Of a stretch of DNA of 64,000 nucleotides, positions 1 to 6,634 are shown piece by piece. Under the pieces are notes generated by a model. That model saw only the letters and a list, made by a program, of their open reading frames with translations. It was not told the origin of the DNA and did not search any database. The DNA comes from Pseudomonas sp. Teo4. Lineage in GTDB: Bacteria; Pseudomonadota; Gammaproteobacteria; Pseudomonadales; Pseudomonadaceae. The DNA is taken from contig NZ_JAXCIL010000002.1 in NCBI RefSeq assembly GCF_034387475.1, forward strand, positions 186,001 to 250,000, written 5' to 3'. How positions within the stretch are numbered: the first letter of the stretch is position 1; each line of letters starts with the position of its first letter. The position numbers and the translations under genes are program-made.

Positions 1-464
1 AGGATGCCCACGGCCAACCGCCCCTGCGGCTTGCCCAGCTCCCTGCGCTCGGCCAGCACCTGCAGGCCAAAAGCGGTGGACGACAGTGCCAGGCCCAGGC
101 CCAGCACGATCGCCGCCTGCCGCGACTGGTCGAACAGCAGGTATGCCAGCAACCCCAGCACCACGGCGGTCAGCCCAACCTGCAGCGAGCCCACGCCAAA
201 CAGCGACCGGCGCATGGTCCACAGTCGGCGCGGCGAAAGCTCCAGGCCAATCACGAACAACAGCATCACCACACCCATCTCGGACAGGCGAGCAACGTTG
301 TCGGGTTGTTTGATCAGGCCCAGCAATGAGGGGCCGATAAGAATACCGGCCAACAGATAGCCCGGTACCGCCCCCAGTTTAAGACGCTGCGCCAGCGGTA
401 CCAGCAGCACCACGGCCAGCAAGAAGACCACTGTCGCCTGTAGCAGACTGCCGTCATGTGGCAT
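1..464 (-). CDS. Monovalent cation:proton antiporter, CPA2/Kef family (partial, C-terminus outside window)
   Basis: Only the first ~154 residues are inside the window; the gene continues past the left edge. The ATG at 464 opens a frame of hydrophobic helices (residues ~8-25, 33-50, 60-77, 88-110, 115-135) with the Kef/CPA2 signatures PGYLLAGILIGP, LLFVIGLELSP and the discontinuous-helix segment LGLALSSTAFGLQVL. Family members are inner-membrane potassium or sodium/proton antiporters, often with a C-terminal TrkA-N (RCK) domain that cannot be seen here. A purine-rich AGGGG lies about 10 bases upstream of the start. It reads in the same direction as ppk2 but 100 bp and a hairpin separate them, so co-transcription is uncertain. 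The exact ion specificity is not decidable from this fragment. Confidence 0.85.
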   Translation of the reverse strand, partial: MPHDGSLLQATVVFLLAVVLLVPLAQRLKLGAVPGYLLAGILIGPSLLGLIKQPDNVARLSEMGVVMLLFVIGLELSPRRLWTMRRSLFGVGSLQVGLTAVVLGLLAYLLFDQSRQAAIVLGLGLALSSTAFGLQVLAERRELGKPQGRLAVGI

Positions 465-485
465 CGTCGCTCATCCCCTGGCTCC

Positions 486-504
486 TTCGGGGTCGAACCC
501 CGAA
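486..504 (-). terminator. Small perfect hairpin between ppk2 and the antiporter gene
   Basis: TTCGGGGT-CGA-ACCCCGAA forms an 8-bp stem with a 3-base loop downstream of ppk2 (minus strand). No T-run follows on the minus strand, so it may be a weak terminator or only an mRNA end-protecting stem. Confidence 0.35.
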
Positions 505-563
505 TGTCGATACGGACCCTCTTGCCCAGGCCGACTGCCAACTGACGGGCTGTTAATCAGTCA

Positions 564-1382
564 TCAAAAACGCTCCGGCACCACCTTGAAGGGGTAGTCC
601 ACAGCCTTGTACTTGCCGATCTTGCCGCGCTTGGGCAGCTTGACGATCTCTTCGCGGGTCACATCCTTGTACTCGATGCGCGACAGCAGGTGGCTGATGA
701 TGTTCAGCCGCGCACGCCGCTTGTCGTTGGAGTGCGCCATGAACCAAGGCGCCCAGGACGAGTCCGAGGCGGCGAACATCTCGTCGCGGGCACGGGTGTA
801 GTCGTCCCAGCGCGAATAGGACTTCAGGTCCATCGGCGACAGTTTCCACAGCTTGCGCCCGTCGTTGATACGGTCCTGCAGGCGGCGGGTCTGCTCCTCG
901 GCACTGACCTCCAGCCAGTACTTGATCAGGATGATCCCCGACTCGACCATCATCTTCTCGAACAGCGGCACCACGGTGAGGAACTTGCTGGCCTGCTCGT
1001 CGCTGCAGAACCCCATCACCCGCTCGACCCCGGCGCGGTTGTACCAGCTGCGGTCGAAGATCACTACCTCGCCAGCGGCAGGCAGATGCCTCAGGTAGCG
1101 TTGCACGTACATCTGCGATTTCTCGCGCTCGGTGGGTGCCGGCAGCGCAACCACCCGGAACACCCGCGGGCTGACCCGCTCGGTGATAGCTTTGATGGTC
1201 CCGCCCTTGCCTGCTCCGTCGCGGCCCTCGAAGACGATGCACACCTTCAGGCCCTTGGCCACAACCCATTCCTGAAGCTTGACCAGCTCGACGTGCAGCG
1301 GCTTGAGCGCTTTCTCATAGGCCTTGCCGCCCAGCTTTTCGTCGGTTGCCTGGGTGGCTTTCTTTTTGGCCGACTTGGACAT
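564..1382 (-). CDS. ppk2: Polyphosphate kinase 2 (PPK2)
   Basis: 272-residue cytoplasmic PPK2, which transfers phosphate between inorganic polyphosphate and nucleoside phosphates; single-domain class I members favour making GTP/ATP from diphosphates. Visible motifs: a lysine-rich N-terminus (1-20), Walker A GRDGAGKGG at 53-61, Walker B VVIFDRSWYNRAGVE at 106-120, and the lid region QTRRLQDRINDGRKLWKLSPMD near 165-186. Length is that of a one-domain PPK2. GC-rich like the rest of the chromosome, it marks the left border of the AT-rich microcin-like island. An AAGGAG-like stretch (gagaaggtc on the minus strand) precedes the ATG at 1382. The class assignment is inferred from single-domain length and motifs. 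Confidence 0.93.
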   Translation of the reverse strand: MSKSAKKKATQATDEKLGGKAYEKALKPLHVELVKLQEWVVAKGLKVCIVFEGRDGAGKGGTIKAITERVSPRVFRVVALPAPTEREKSQMYVQRYLRHLPAAGEVVIFDRSWYNRAGVERVMGFCSDEQASKFLTVVPLFEKMMVESGIILIKYWLEVSAEEQTRRLQDRINDGRKLWKLSPMDLKSYSRWDDYTRARDEMFAASDSSWAPWFMAHSNDKRRARLNIISHLLSRIEYKDVTREEIVKLPKRGKIGKYKAVDYPFKVVPERF

Positions 1383-1860
1383 GACCTTCTCCTGAAGGCG
1401 AATGAAGACTCAGTATGGTCGATTCATGGGGGTTTGCTGGTTGGCTTGCAATTGGGTGCAACTCGTTGTGAGGGGGTACTCATGTGCGCTATGGCTAGCT
1501 GAAGGTATGGAGACAGCCGAGATGTGGTGCAGGAGAGCAGTAGCATTCAAGGCTTGAGCGACACTCCAAAGTCATGAAATCCAAAAAAACTTGCTATCAG
1601 CAAAAAAAATTTAAACCCTTCTCAGCACCAGTCTCAAACTAAAAAAAGAATTGCCTTTCAAGAAAAACGAAAATTCGTACCGGAAAGCCAGAAAGATACT
1701 TAATTAATCTGCGGACTTTCACAAAGAAGCTGGGATTTCTGAAATATCCTACAGCGCATTCAGAGCATGCCGAAAGTTTAAACTTAAGAACAATCCGACA
1801 AACAGCCTAATAAAATAAACACAATAAACAAACATTCAGGCCACCCCCAAAAACCGCCAG
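1383..1860. other. AT-rich intergenic region upstream of the mcb-like operon
   Basis: About 480 bases without a convincing gene. Composition switches from GC-rich to strongly AT-rich at roughly 1560, with many A-tracts (1584-1590, 1604-1612, 1642-1648). This is the kind of sequence bound by H-NS-like (MvaT) silencers in pseudomonads, but no specific site can be assigned. It probably contains the left boundary of the acquired island and regulatory sites for the operon; no direct repeat or tRNA end was seen at the junction. Confidence 0.5.
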
Positions 1861-1889
1861 TTGACGAGTTCTCCAATGCAAACTAAAAC
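1861..1889 (+). promoter_or_regulatory. Candidate sigma70 promoter of the mcb-like operon
   Basis: TTGACG (1861-1866), a 17-base spacer and TAAAAC (1884-1889) make a good -35/-10 pair. The predicted start near 1896 would give a ~40-base leader to the precursor gene. Inferred from sequence only. Confidence 0.55.
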
Positions 1890-1896
1890 TTGATAA

Positions 1897-1912
1897 CCCC
1901 GACAAAACGGGG
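1897..1912 (+). promoter_or_regulatory. Hairpin at the predicted 5' end of the mcbA-like mRNA
   Basis: CCCCG-ACAAAA-CGGGG would form right at the predicted transcript start. 5'-terminal stems of this kind protect messages from RNase E/RppH. It lies clear of the AAGGAG ribosome site at 1922-1927. Confidence 0.4.
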
Positions 1913-1934
1913 CAATCATCCAAGGAGAAAAACT

Positions 1935-2138
1935 ATGGAAACCGAATACGGCGTTACATTGCTTACATTCAAACCAAACAATGAAGAAAACTTGGAATCC
2001 GAGTTCTTCGGTGGTTCTGGAGGTGCAGGAGGCTGTGGTGGTAGCGGTGGATGTGGAGGCGGCGGCGGGTGCAGTGGAGGCAGTGGTGGTTCTGGCGGTA
2101 GTGGTGGGAACAATGGCATTAGCCTTGAACAATCCTGA
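1935..2138 (+). CDS. Microcin B17-like precursor peptide (linear azol(in)e peptide)
   Basis: 67 residues. The ATG at 1935 is chosen because AAGGAG (1922-1927) sits 7 bases upstream; an upstream in-frame ATG at 1890 has no such site. The leader begins METEYGVTLL; its EYGVTL aligns with EFGVVL of E. coli McbA, preserving the aromatic and leucine positions (Tyr5, Leu9 versus Phe8, Leu12) bound by the McbB recognition element. The core from residue 26 is a Gly/Ser/Cys repeat: Cys34, Cys40, Cys46 and Ser28, 37, 47, 50, 53, 56, mostly spaced by Gly-Gly, with one adjacent Cys46-Ser47 pair that could become a fused thiazole-oxazole. A non-repetitive tail, NNGISLEQS, ends the peptide. Known family: McbBCD convert Cys/Ser to thiazoles/oxazoles and TldD/E removes the leader. 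The gene is first in the operon. Target (DNA gyrase by analogy) is inference. Confidence 0.92.
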   Translation: METEYGVTLLTFKPNNEENLESEFFGGSGGAGGCGGSGGCGGGGGCSGGSGGSGGSGGNNGISLEQS

Positions 2139-2150
2139 GCTTAACTAGAT

Positions 2151-2191
2151 GAGATACGCTCACGCTAAGTATACCTGCGGGAGCGTATCTC
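2151..2191 (+). promoter_or_regulatory. Strong hairpin between precursor and enzyme genes
   Basis: GAGATACGCTC (2151-2161) and GAGCGTATCTC (2181-2191) are perfect 11-bp inverted repeats around a 19-base loop. They lie 12 bases after the precursor stop and just before the AAAGGAG site of the next gene. No T-run follows, so this looks like a processing/stability stem or partial terminator that would keep precursor mRNA in excess over enzyme mRNA. Confidence 0.6.
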
Positions 2192-2206
2192 CCAAAGGAG
2201 AAATAC

Positions 2207-3073
2207 ATGAAAGCTTTAAGAGTATGTAATTATGAAGTTCTTAACTTCGAAACTGACCATTTAGTCTATTCCGCCAGCGGCATAACTAAAATCAAAAATA
2301 ACAGCCTGACAAACGCGCTCAAGCAGCTAATAAAACTCAAGAAAACAGAAGTAGCCTACAAAAAAATTCAAGACATACTCCACAGCCAAGGCCTTTGCAG
2401 TGAGAGCACGGTAAAATTTTTGAGAGAAATATCTGTCCTCGGTGATCCACCAAGCAGTACTTACTTCGAAAAGGCTGTGATTTACTGCGATTGGGAGATT
2501 CCTCTCAGCGAAGCGAAAGCCTTGAAGCAGAGATCAAACTACAAATTAGAAATAAAACCATTAACAATCCCTACACACATAAAAAGCGCAACCCCAATAC
2601 TTTTTATACTAGCCAGCCTAAGCTTTGACCTGCAAAAAGTAAGGGAAATCTACGACCAACTGGCTGACAATTATCCATCAAGCGGAATAAGCGTTGGGTT
2701 TGTCAGTGGCGCACACTTCCATCTTACCGAACCTTACATCCCCACACTCAAAAACCCTTGCGCCTTTTGCACCATAGACCGAGTAATTCATTATGAATCA
2801 TTACGATCCAGCCACCATCACTGGAGTAGGCTTTTGGGGTTTTGCAACACCAATAGACTTCCCATGCCGAAAGCAGAGATAGATGAACTCCAGCATGCCC
2901 TAATTATAGGAGCCATTTCAAGATCCATAAAAAAACTAACAACGCATCAACCAATAAAAATGACCCAAGACAAAACCCTGCACTCTACAACCATAAACTT
3001 GGACACAGGAAATATAACAGAGGACGTTAGCGTGCACTGGCCGCTTTGCCGGTGCTTGGAGAGACGCGCATGA
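2207..3073 (+). CDS. McbB-like cyclodehydratase partner / leader-binding protein
   Basis: 288 residues, close to E. coli McbB (about 295). In microcin B17 synthase, McbB is an E1-like protein that binds the precursor leader and presents it to the YcaO enzyme McbD. What is seen: an N-terminal segment with a predicted beta-strand/helix leader-binding fold, then a CxxC pair Cys185/Cys188 (in NPCAFC) and a C-terminal Cys281-x-Cys283 (PLCRC), which together fit the structural zinc site of the family. Start: ATG 2207 with AAAGGAG (2194-2200) upstream. The stop overlaps the next start as ATGA at 3070-3073, indicating translational coupling. Codon use and base composition are AT-rich, unlike the flanking chromosome. 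Function is assigned by gene order, length, cysteine pattern and leader resemblance. Confidence 0.82.
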   Translation: MKALRVCNYEVLNFETDHLVYSASGITKIKNNSLTNALKQLIKLKKTEVAYKKIQDILHSQGLCSESTVKFLREISVLGDPPSSTYFEKAVIYCDWEIPLSEAKALKQRSNYKLEIKPLTIPTHIKSATPILFILASLSFDLQKVREIYDQLADNYPSSGISVGFVSGAHFHLTEPYIPTLKNPCAFCTIDRVIHYESLRSSHHHWSRLLGFCNTNRLPMPKAEIDELQHALIIGAISRSIKKLTTHQPIKMTQDKTLHSTTINLDTGNITEDVSVHWPLCRCLERRA

Positions 3074-3861
3074 GCATACCTCATGATTACTATTTAAAAT
3101 TTATTAGCAATGAAGTTCTAGACGACACCCTGATCTACCACAACAAAGGAAATTTTGTCATCCATAAAGCCACCCAGCACTTTAGCACGCTTCACCACAT
3201 CCCCAACAAAGAACTAGAACAACTTACAGGAAACGAGCTAAAACTTAACATAAGTCAAAGCACAAGCAGTTGTCAAAATCTATCGCTCCCCGTACTACCT
3301 GTAGAGCATCACTTAAGAAGAAATGATTCATGCGCAAAATTTGACAATGGGCCTCTCGACTTTTGCAAAGTGCAAGCGCTACTCGCGCCTTTGCTGAAAA
3401 AGGAAAATTGTGGCTATAACCGGGGGTACCCTAGTGGAGGCGCTCTCTATCCTGTCGAGGTTTTCTGCTGCAACCTAAACAACCAGGTTAATCACTGGCC
3501 TACCGACAGTAACTGCCTGCACCTACTGCCAAGTTCTAGGAAGTTTGAAAACTACAGCCCAGAGATAAATATTCATGAACTACAAAAGTCTTTAATCCCG
3601 GAACCATTTGACTTGGGCACTCCATCCATTGCACTCATTTACTGCATTTACCTACCCAAAGCAATTTTTAAGTATAGATATCGCGGTTACCGACTCGCTC
3701 ACATGGAAGCTGGCTCAATGTATATGTTGGTAGACCTGCGCTGCAAAGAATTGCGCCTGGAGAGCCGTCTTTGGTCCGGCTTCAGTGATCATGAGTTAGC
3801 GCAGCGGTTAAATCTTAACCCAACCTTATTTCTTCCGGCCTGCATTCAATTTATAGGGTAG
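3070..3861 (+). CDS. McbC-like FMN-dependent azoline dehydrogenase
   Basis: 263 residues (E. coli McbC about 272). This nitroreductase-fold flavoenzyme oxidises thiazoline/oxazoline rings to thiazole/oxazole inside the McbBCD complex. Visible family motifs are YPSGGALYPVEVF at 120-132 and KYRYRGYRLAHMEAGSMYMLV from residue 201; the Lys201-Tyr202 pair matches the catalytic Lys-Tyr of azoline dehydrogenases. The start at 3070 is preferred over an upstream in-frame ATG at 3046: it gives an ATGA overlap with the McbB-like gene, has GGAGAG upstream, and puts Lys-Tyr at the expected position. It is followed after 3 bases by the YcaO gene. The flavin and oxidase role are family knowledge; specificity for this precursor is inferred. 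Confidence 0.88.
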   Translation: MSIPHDYYLKFISNEVLDDTLIYHNKGNFVIHKATQHFSTLHHIPNKELEQLTGNELKLNISQSTSSCQNLSLPVLPVEHHLRRNDSCAKFDNGPLDFCKVQALLAPLLKKENCGYNRGYPSGGALYPVEVFCCNLNNQVNHWPTDSNCLHLLPSSRKFENYSPEINIHELQKSLIPEPFDLGTPSIALIYCIYLPKAIFKYRYRGYRLAHMEAGSMYMLVDLRCKELRLESRLWSGFSDHELAQRLNLNPTLFLPACIQFIG

Positions 3862-3864
3862 GAA

Positions 3865-5058
3865 ATGAACAACTACAATGAAATACACTTTCCAGTCAGA
3901 CCTGACTTCCAATGCTCCCAACCAAACGCTGTCAAACACTTTCCACACAGCGTCGAATCCGGTAGCCGATGGAGCACTTACGGATCTAGCAGTGGATGGA
4001 CGTCAGAAATCATAAAAGCAGCACATGGGGAATATCGAGAACGAACGCACTTCTATCTCGACATTGCCGTAGCAGAAAAAGCCACCCTAAACTCAAACTT
4101 ATCTTTAGAGGAAGTATCTGAATTTACAAAAGCACTTGCTCAGACATCGATCAATGCGCCATGCAACTCAATCGAAGAGCACAGATTTGATTTAACTCAC
4201 GCCTTTAGAATAAGCGACTTCAGCCCATGTAAAATCCCAACAGCCTGCATATCAATATCTCCAAGCAATAACGAATCCGACAACAATTTCTACCCATTCA
4301 GAGACACCTGCGGGTGCAGCACTCATGAAACCATGGAGAAGGCAATACATGGCGCGCTGAAAGAGTCACTTGAAAGACAGTTTCTTTTAAAATTTTGGCT
4401 GACAAAAACACACTCACACAGGATCCTTCATACAGTTGCACTGTTCACTTTACGAAACTCACCTTGCCAAAACCTCCTTAAAGAACTTTTGAAATGCGGA
4501 GAGTTGTGCATCTTGGATTTAACTGACAGAAACTTTCCCGGAAGCTGCATACTAATCTGCTACGGAAACAAAACCTCATCGAACACCGAAGTTAAATACT
4601 GCGCTGGAATGGCTTACAACAAGGATATTCTCAGTGCGTTGGAAAAAGCTCTGGTAGAGCTCTGGCAAACTTATCGTTTCATGCAGTCCTTCGCTGCTCG
4701 AAAAAGAAGCATCAAGGAGGTGGAAGACCCTTACCTGCGCCATTTTTTAGAATGCAACAGCTACAGCACCTACGAAGCAATACTTTGCACTGAAAACGCT
4801 TACCATCAAGATCTAAACACAAAAGAATTTACAAGCCGCAATCTGATCAAGTCGCTGAGAGAACTAAAACTCAACGGCTACCTATACCTTTACTCCCCTC
4901 CGACCGCACCCACCACGCATTTTTGCAAATACATATCCCCCAATTTATTTCTCCACATGAACAACTCATCAAAGCTCAACCTAATCAATCGATACTCGGA
5001 AAATTTCTCCCATAACATCAAACCCGAGCAATGCAGTAAAATGGTACCTTTCCCATGA
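3865..5058 (+). CDS. McbD-like YcaO cyclodehydratase
   Basis: 397 residues, almost the same as E. coli McbD (396). YcaO enzymes use ATP to activate the backbone amide so that Cys/Ser side chains cyclise to azolines. Seen: SGWTSEIIKAAHGEYRER at 43-60 (the nucleotide-binding Glu/Arg region with E56, E59, R60), CSTHETMEKAIHGALKESLERQ at 151-172 containing the YcaO ExxER (E167, E170, R171), and a proline-containing C-terminus (MVPFP). A C-terminal proline-rich tail is important for catalysis in YcaO enzymes that form azolines. AGGAA precedes the ATG, and the stop overlaps the permease start as ATGA (5055-5058). Together with the preceding two genes this completes a heterocyclase complex. Confidence 0.9.
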   Translation: MNNYNEIHFPVRPDFQCSQPNAVKHFPHSVESGSRWSTYGSSSGWTSEIIKAAHGEYRERTHFYLDIAVAEKATLNSNLSLEEVSEFTKALAQTSINAPCNSIEEHRFDLTHAFRISDFSPCKIPTACISISPSNNESDNNFYPFRDTCGCSTHETMEKAIHGALKESLERQFLLKFWLTKTHSHRILHTVALFTLRNSPCQNLLKELLKCGELCILDLTDRNFPGSCILICYGNKTSSNTEVKYCAGMAYNKDILSALEKALVELWQTYRFMQSFAARKRSIKEVEDPYLRHFLECNSYSTYEAILCTENAYHQDLNTKEFTSRNLIKSLRELKLNGYLYLYSPPTAPTTHFCKYISPNLFLHMNNSSKLNLINRYSENFSHNIKPEQCSKMVPFP

Positions 5059-5807
5059 AAAAAGACAACATTTCGCAAACCGCAAAGAGAATTTTCAACA
5101 TATCAAAAGTGCTCACCATCGAGCAATGGAAAGAGCCAACCGCTTTGATCTGGACGACGTTATCGCCGTCTGCGCTGTTTATTTTATTACTTACTTCCCG
5201 AGAAACGACCACCCTAGTTACTCACGACTACATAGCCTCAGCCTCATGGTTCTACGCATACATTTCATCAAGCGTTGCCATGTTCGGCCTGAGTCTTTAT
5301 CTCATTGGAAGAAGAGAAAGCGGGTTCGTCAGGTCTTTCATATACCAAAGACAGTCGCTCACTCTATTTCTTACTTCGCACTTACTGAGTTACTCCTTTA
5401 CAGGCCTGATTCACTTCACCACTTTTTATCTAATCACAAGACCTCTATATGGTGCTTACGCCATGGACGAATACCTCCACTTGATAGCTTGCGCATATAT
5501 AAGCTATCTGTATTTTTCCTGTGCCGGCCTAGCCATTTCGCTGCTACCCATAAAATTCACAACTGCCAATACGCTATTCTCAATAATCTCTTTCGCAATG
5601 CTTTCACTGGGATACATGGGGGCGACGTATGTCAACTCCTCTGTCTCGGGACTGAAAAGCTCCAACCCATTAGTACTGAGCACCAAAATATTTCTCGGAG
5701 AAATTCCGTTAGCGCACAGTGCCAGCATTGCTTTTGCACTACTGTCCATCTGTATTTTTTTCACTCATCGCTACTTCAGGATACAACCTATTTGGAGCAG
5801 ATATTAG
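5055..5807 (+). CDS. McbE-like ABC exporter permease
   Basis: 250 residues with about six hydrophobic helices (near 30-50, 62-85, 100-125, 140-162, 172-192, 215-233) and no ATPase motif, matching the ~241-residue McbE membrane subunit. With the next gene it would form an inner-membrane ABC exporter that secretes the modified peptide and lowers its internal concentration, giving partial self-immunity. Translationally coupled to the YcaO gene by an ATGA overlap; its TAG is followed directly by the ATG of the ATPase gene, with no gap. Sequence identity to McbE cannot be measured here; the call rests on topology, size and order. Confidence 0.8.
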   Translation: MKKDNISQTAKRIFNISKVLTIEQWKEPTALIWTTLSPSALFILLLTSRETTTLVTHDYIASASWFYAYISSSVAMFGLSLYLIGRRESGFVRSFIYQRQSLTLFLTSHLLSYSFTGLIHFTTFYLITRPLYGAYAMDEYLHLIACAYISYLYFSCAGLAISLLPIKFTTANTLFSIISFAMLSLGYMGATYVNSSVSGLKSSNPLVLSTKIFLGEIPLAHSASIAFALLSICIFFTHRYFRIQPIWSRY

Positions 5808-6515
5808 ATGAACCTATTACGTATTTCTGACGTCAGTTTTGAAGCCAATAACAAAACACTATTCAAACATGTAAACTTCAACGCCAAAAAAGGTGAAACT
5901 ATCGGACTACTGGGTCCAAACGGCGCCGGAAAAACAACATTGATGGACCTGATTTGCAATATTAAGCAGCCACACATGGGCGTCATTAGCAATGCCGCAT
6001 TACGCCCAATTTATTTATCTCAAACACTTTCTGCTCCCCCATCTTTAAGGATGGGGGACATTCATACTCTGATCACAAATCTGAGCAGCTCAACCCCTCC
6101 AAGCAAGACAGAAACGCTTAACAAGCTGAAGCACTGGTCGCCGACGCTTCATGAACGCTACTCAACCATCTGGATGAAAAAACCTTCGATTTGTAGTTAC
6201 GGTGAAATACGCAGTTTCTTTACCCTTAGCTTGCTGTCCATGGACAGCGATCTGCTGATACTGGATGAGCCTACTGCAGGTGTAGACCCGGAGTTTCGCC
6301 ACTACATTTGGTTGGGCATCCAGAATGCTTGTAAAGAAGGTGCTACCGTCATTGTGTCCTCTCACTACATCCAAGAGATCATCAATCATTGCCATCGCTT
6401 CTACATGCTGGCAAGACAACAACTGGAGCCGTTCGCTAACGCAGATGACTTTTTAAATCGCCATCACGCCAGCACGCTGGACGAGGCCTTTATCAAGGCC
6501 TCGTCGATCAGCTAG
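5808..6515 (+). CDS. McbF-like ABC exporter ATPase
   Basis: 235 residues, similar to E. coli McbF (247). Walker A GPNGAGKTT at 36-44, Walker B LLILDEPTAGVD at 149-160 and switch histidine His186 in VIVSSHY are intact. The signature (C-loop) is degenerate, reading CSYGE (129-133) instead of LSGGQ, and the Q-loop region is short. It starts immediately after the permease stop. Powers export of the azole peptide; in the microcin B17 system McbEF also contributes to immunity. It is the last gene of the operon: no mcbG-like pentapeptide-repeat gene follows before the convergent hydrolase gene. Confidence 0.88.
   Translation: MNLLRISDVSFEANNKTLFKHVNFNAKKGETIGLLGPNGAGKTTLMDLICNIKQPHMGVISNAALRPIYLSQTLSAPPSLRMGDIHTLITNLSSSTPPSKTETLNKLKHWSPTLHERYSTIWMKKPSICSYGEIRSFFTLSLLSMDSDLLILDEPTAGVDPEFRHYIWLGIQNACKEGATVIVSSHYIQEIINHCHRFYMLARQQLEPFANADDFLNRHHASTLDEAFIKASSIS
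6481..6504 (+). repeat. Perfect palindromic hairpin inside the 3' end of the McbF-like gene
   Basis: ACGAGGCCTT-TATC-AAGGCCTCGT is a 10-bp perfect stem with a 4-base loop, ending 8 bases before the stop codon's last triplet. It has no T-run. It may stabilise the 3' end of the operon message. Confidence 0.45.
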
Positions 6516-6565
6516 GTGTGTAGGTACAAACGCATTTCCAAATTTCAGCGTCTGTATCGTTAAGA

Positions 6566-6625
6566 CATACAGCAAGCCTGCACCCATAGGTGTCATAAGC
6601 TCTGTGTGAGCAGCCTTGCTGTATG
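6566..6625. terminator. Inverted repeat between convergent mcbF-like and ycaC-like genes
   Basis: Arms 6566-6581 and 6610-6625 (core CATACAGCAAG / CTTGCTGTATG, 15 of 16 positions pairing) surround a 28-base loop between two convergent genes. Position suggests a bidirectional terminator or the right boundary of the acquired island. Confidence 0.4.
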
Positions 6626-6634
6626 GCGAATCTT

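Noticed and set aside
553..1269. Second minus-strand frame across ppk2
   Set aside because: Out-of-phase shadow; the 272-residue frame has both Walker motifs of PPK2.
1916..2119. Proline-rich minus-strand reading frame opposite the precursor gene
   Set aside because: It is simply the complement of Gly codons (GGN/CCN). No ribosome site, and the leader/core logic of the plus frame explains the region.
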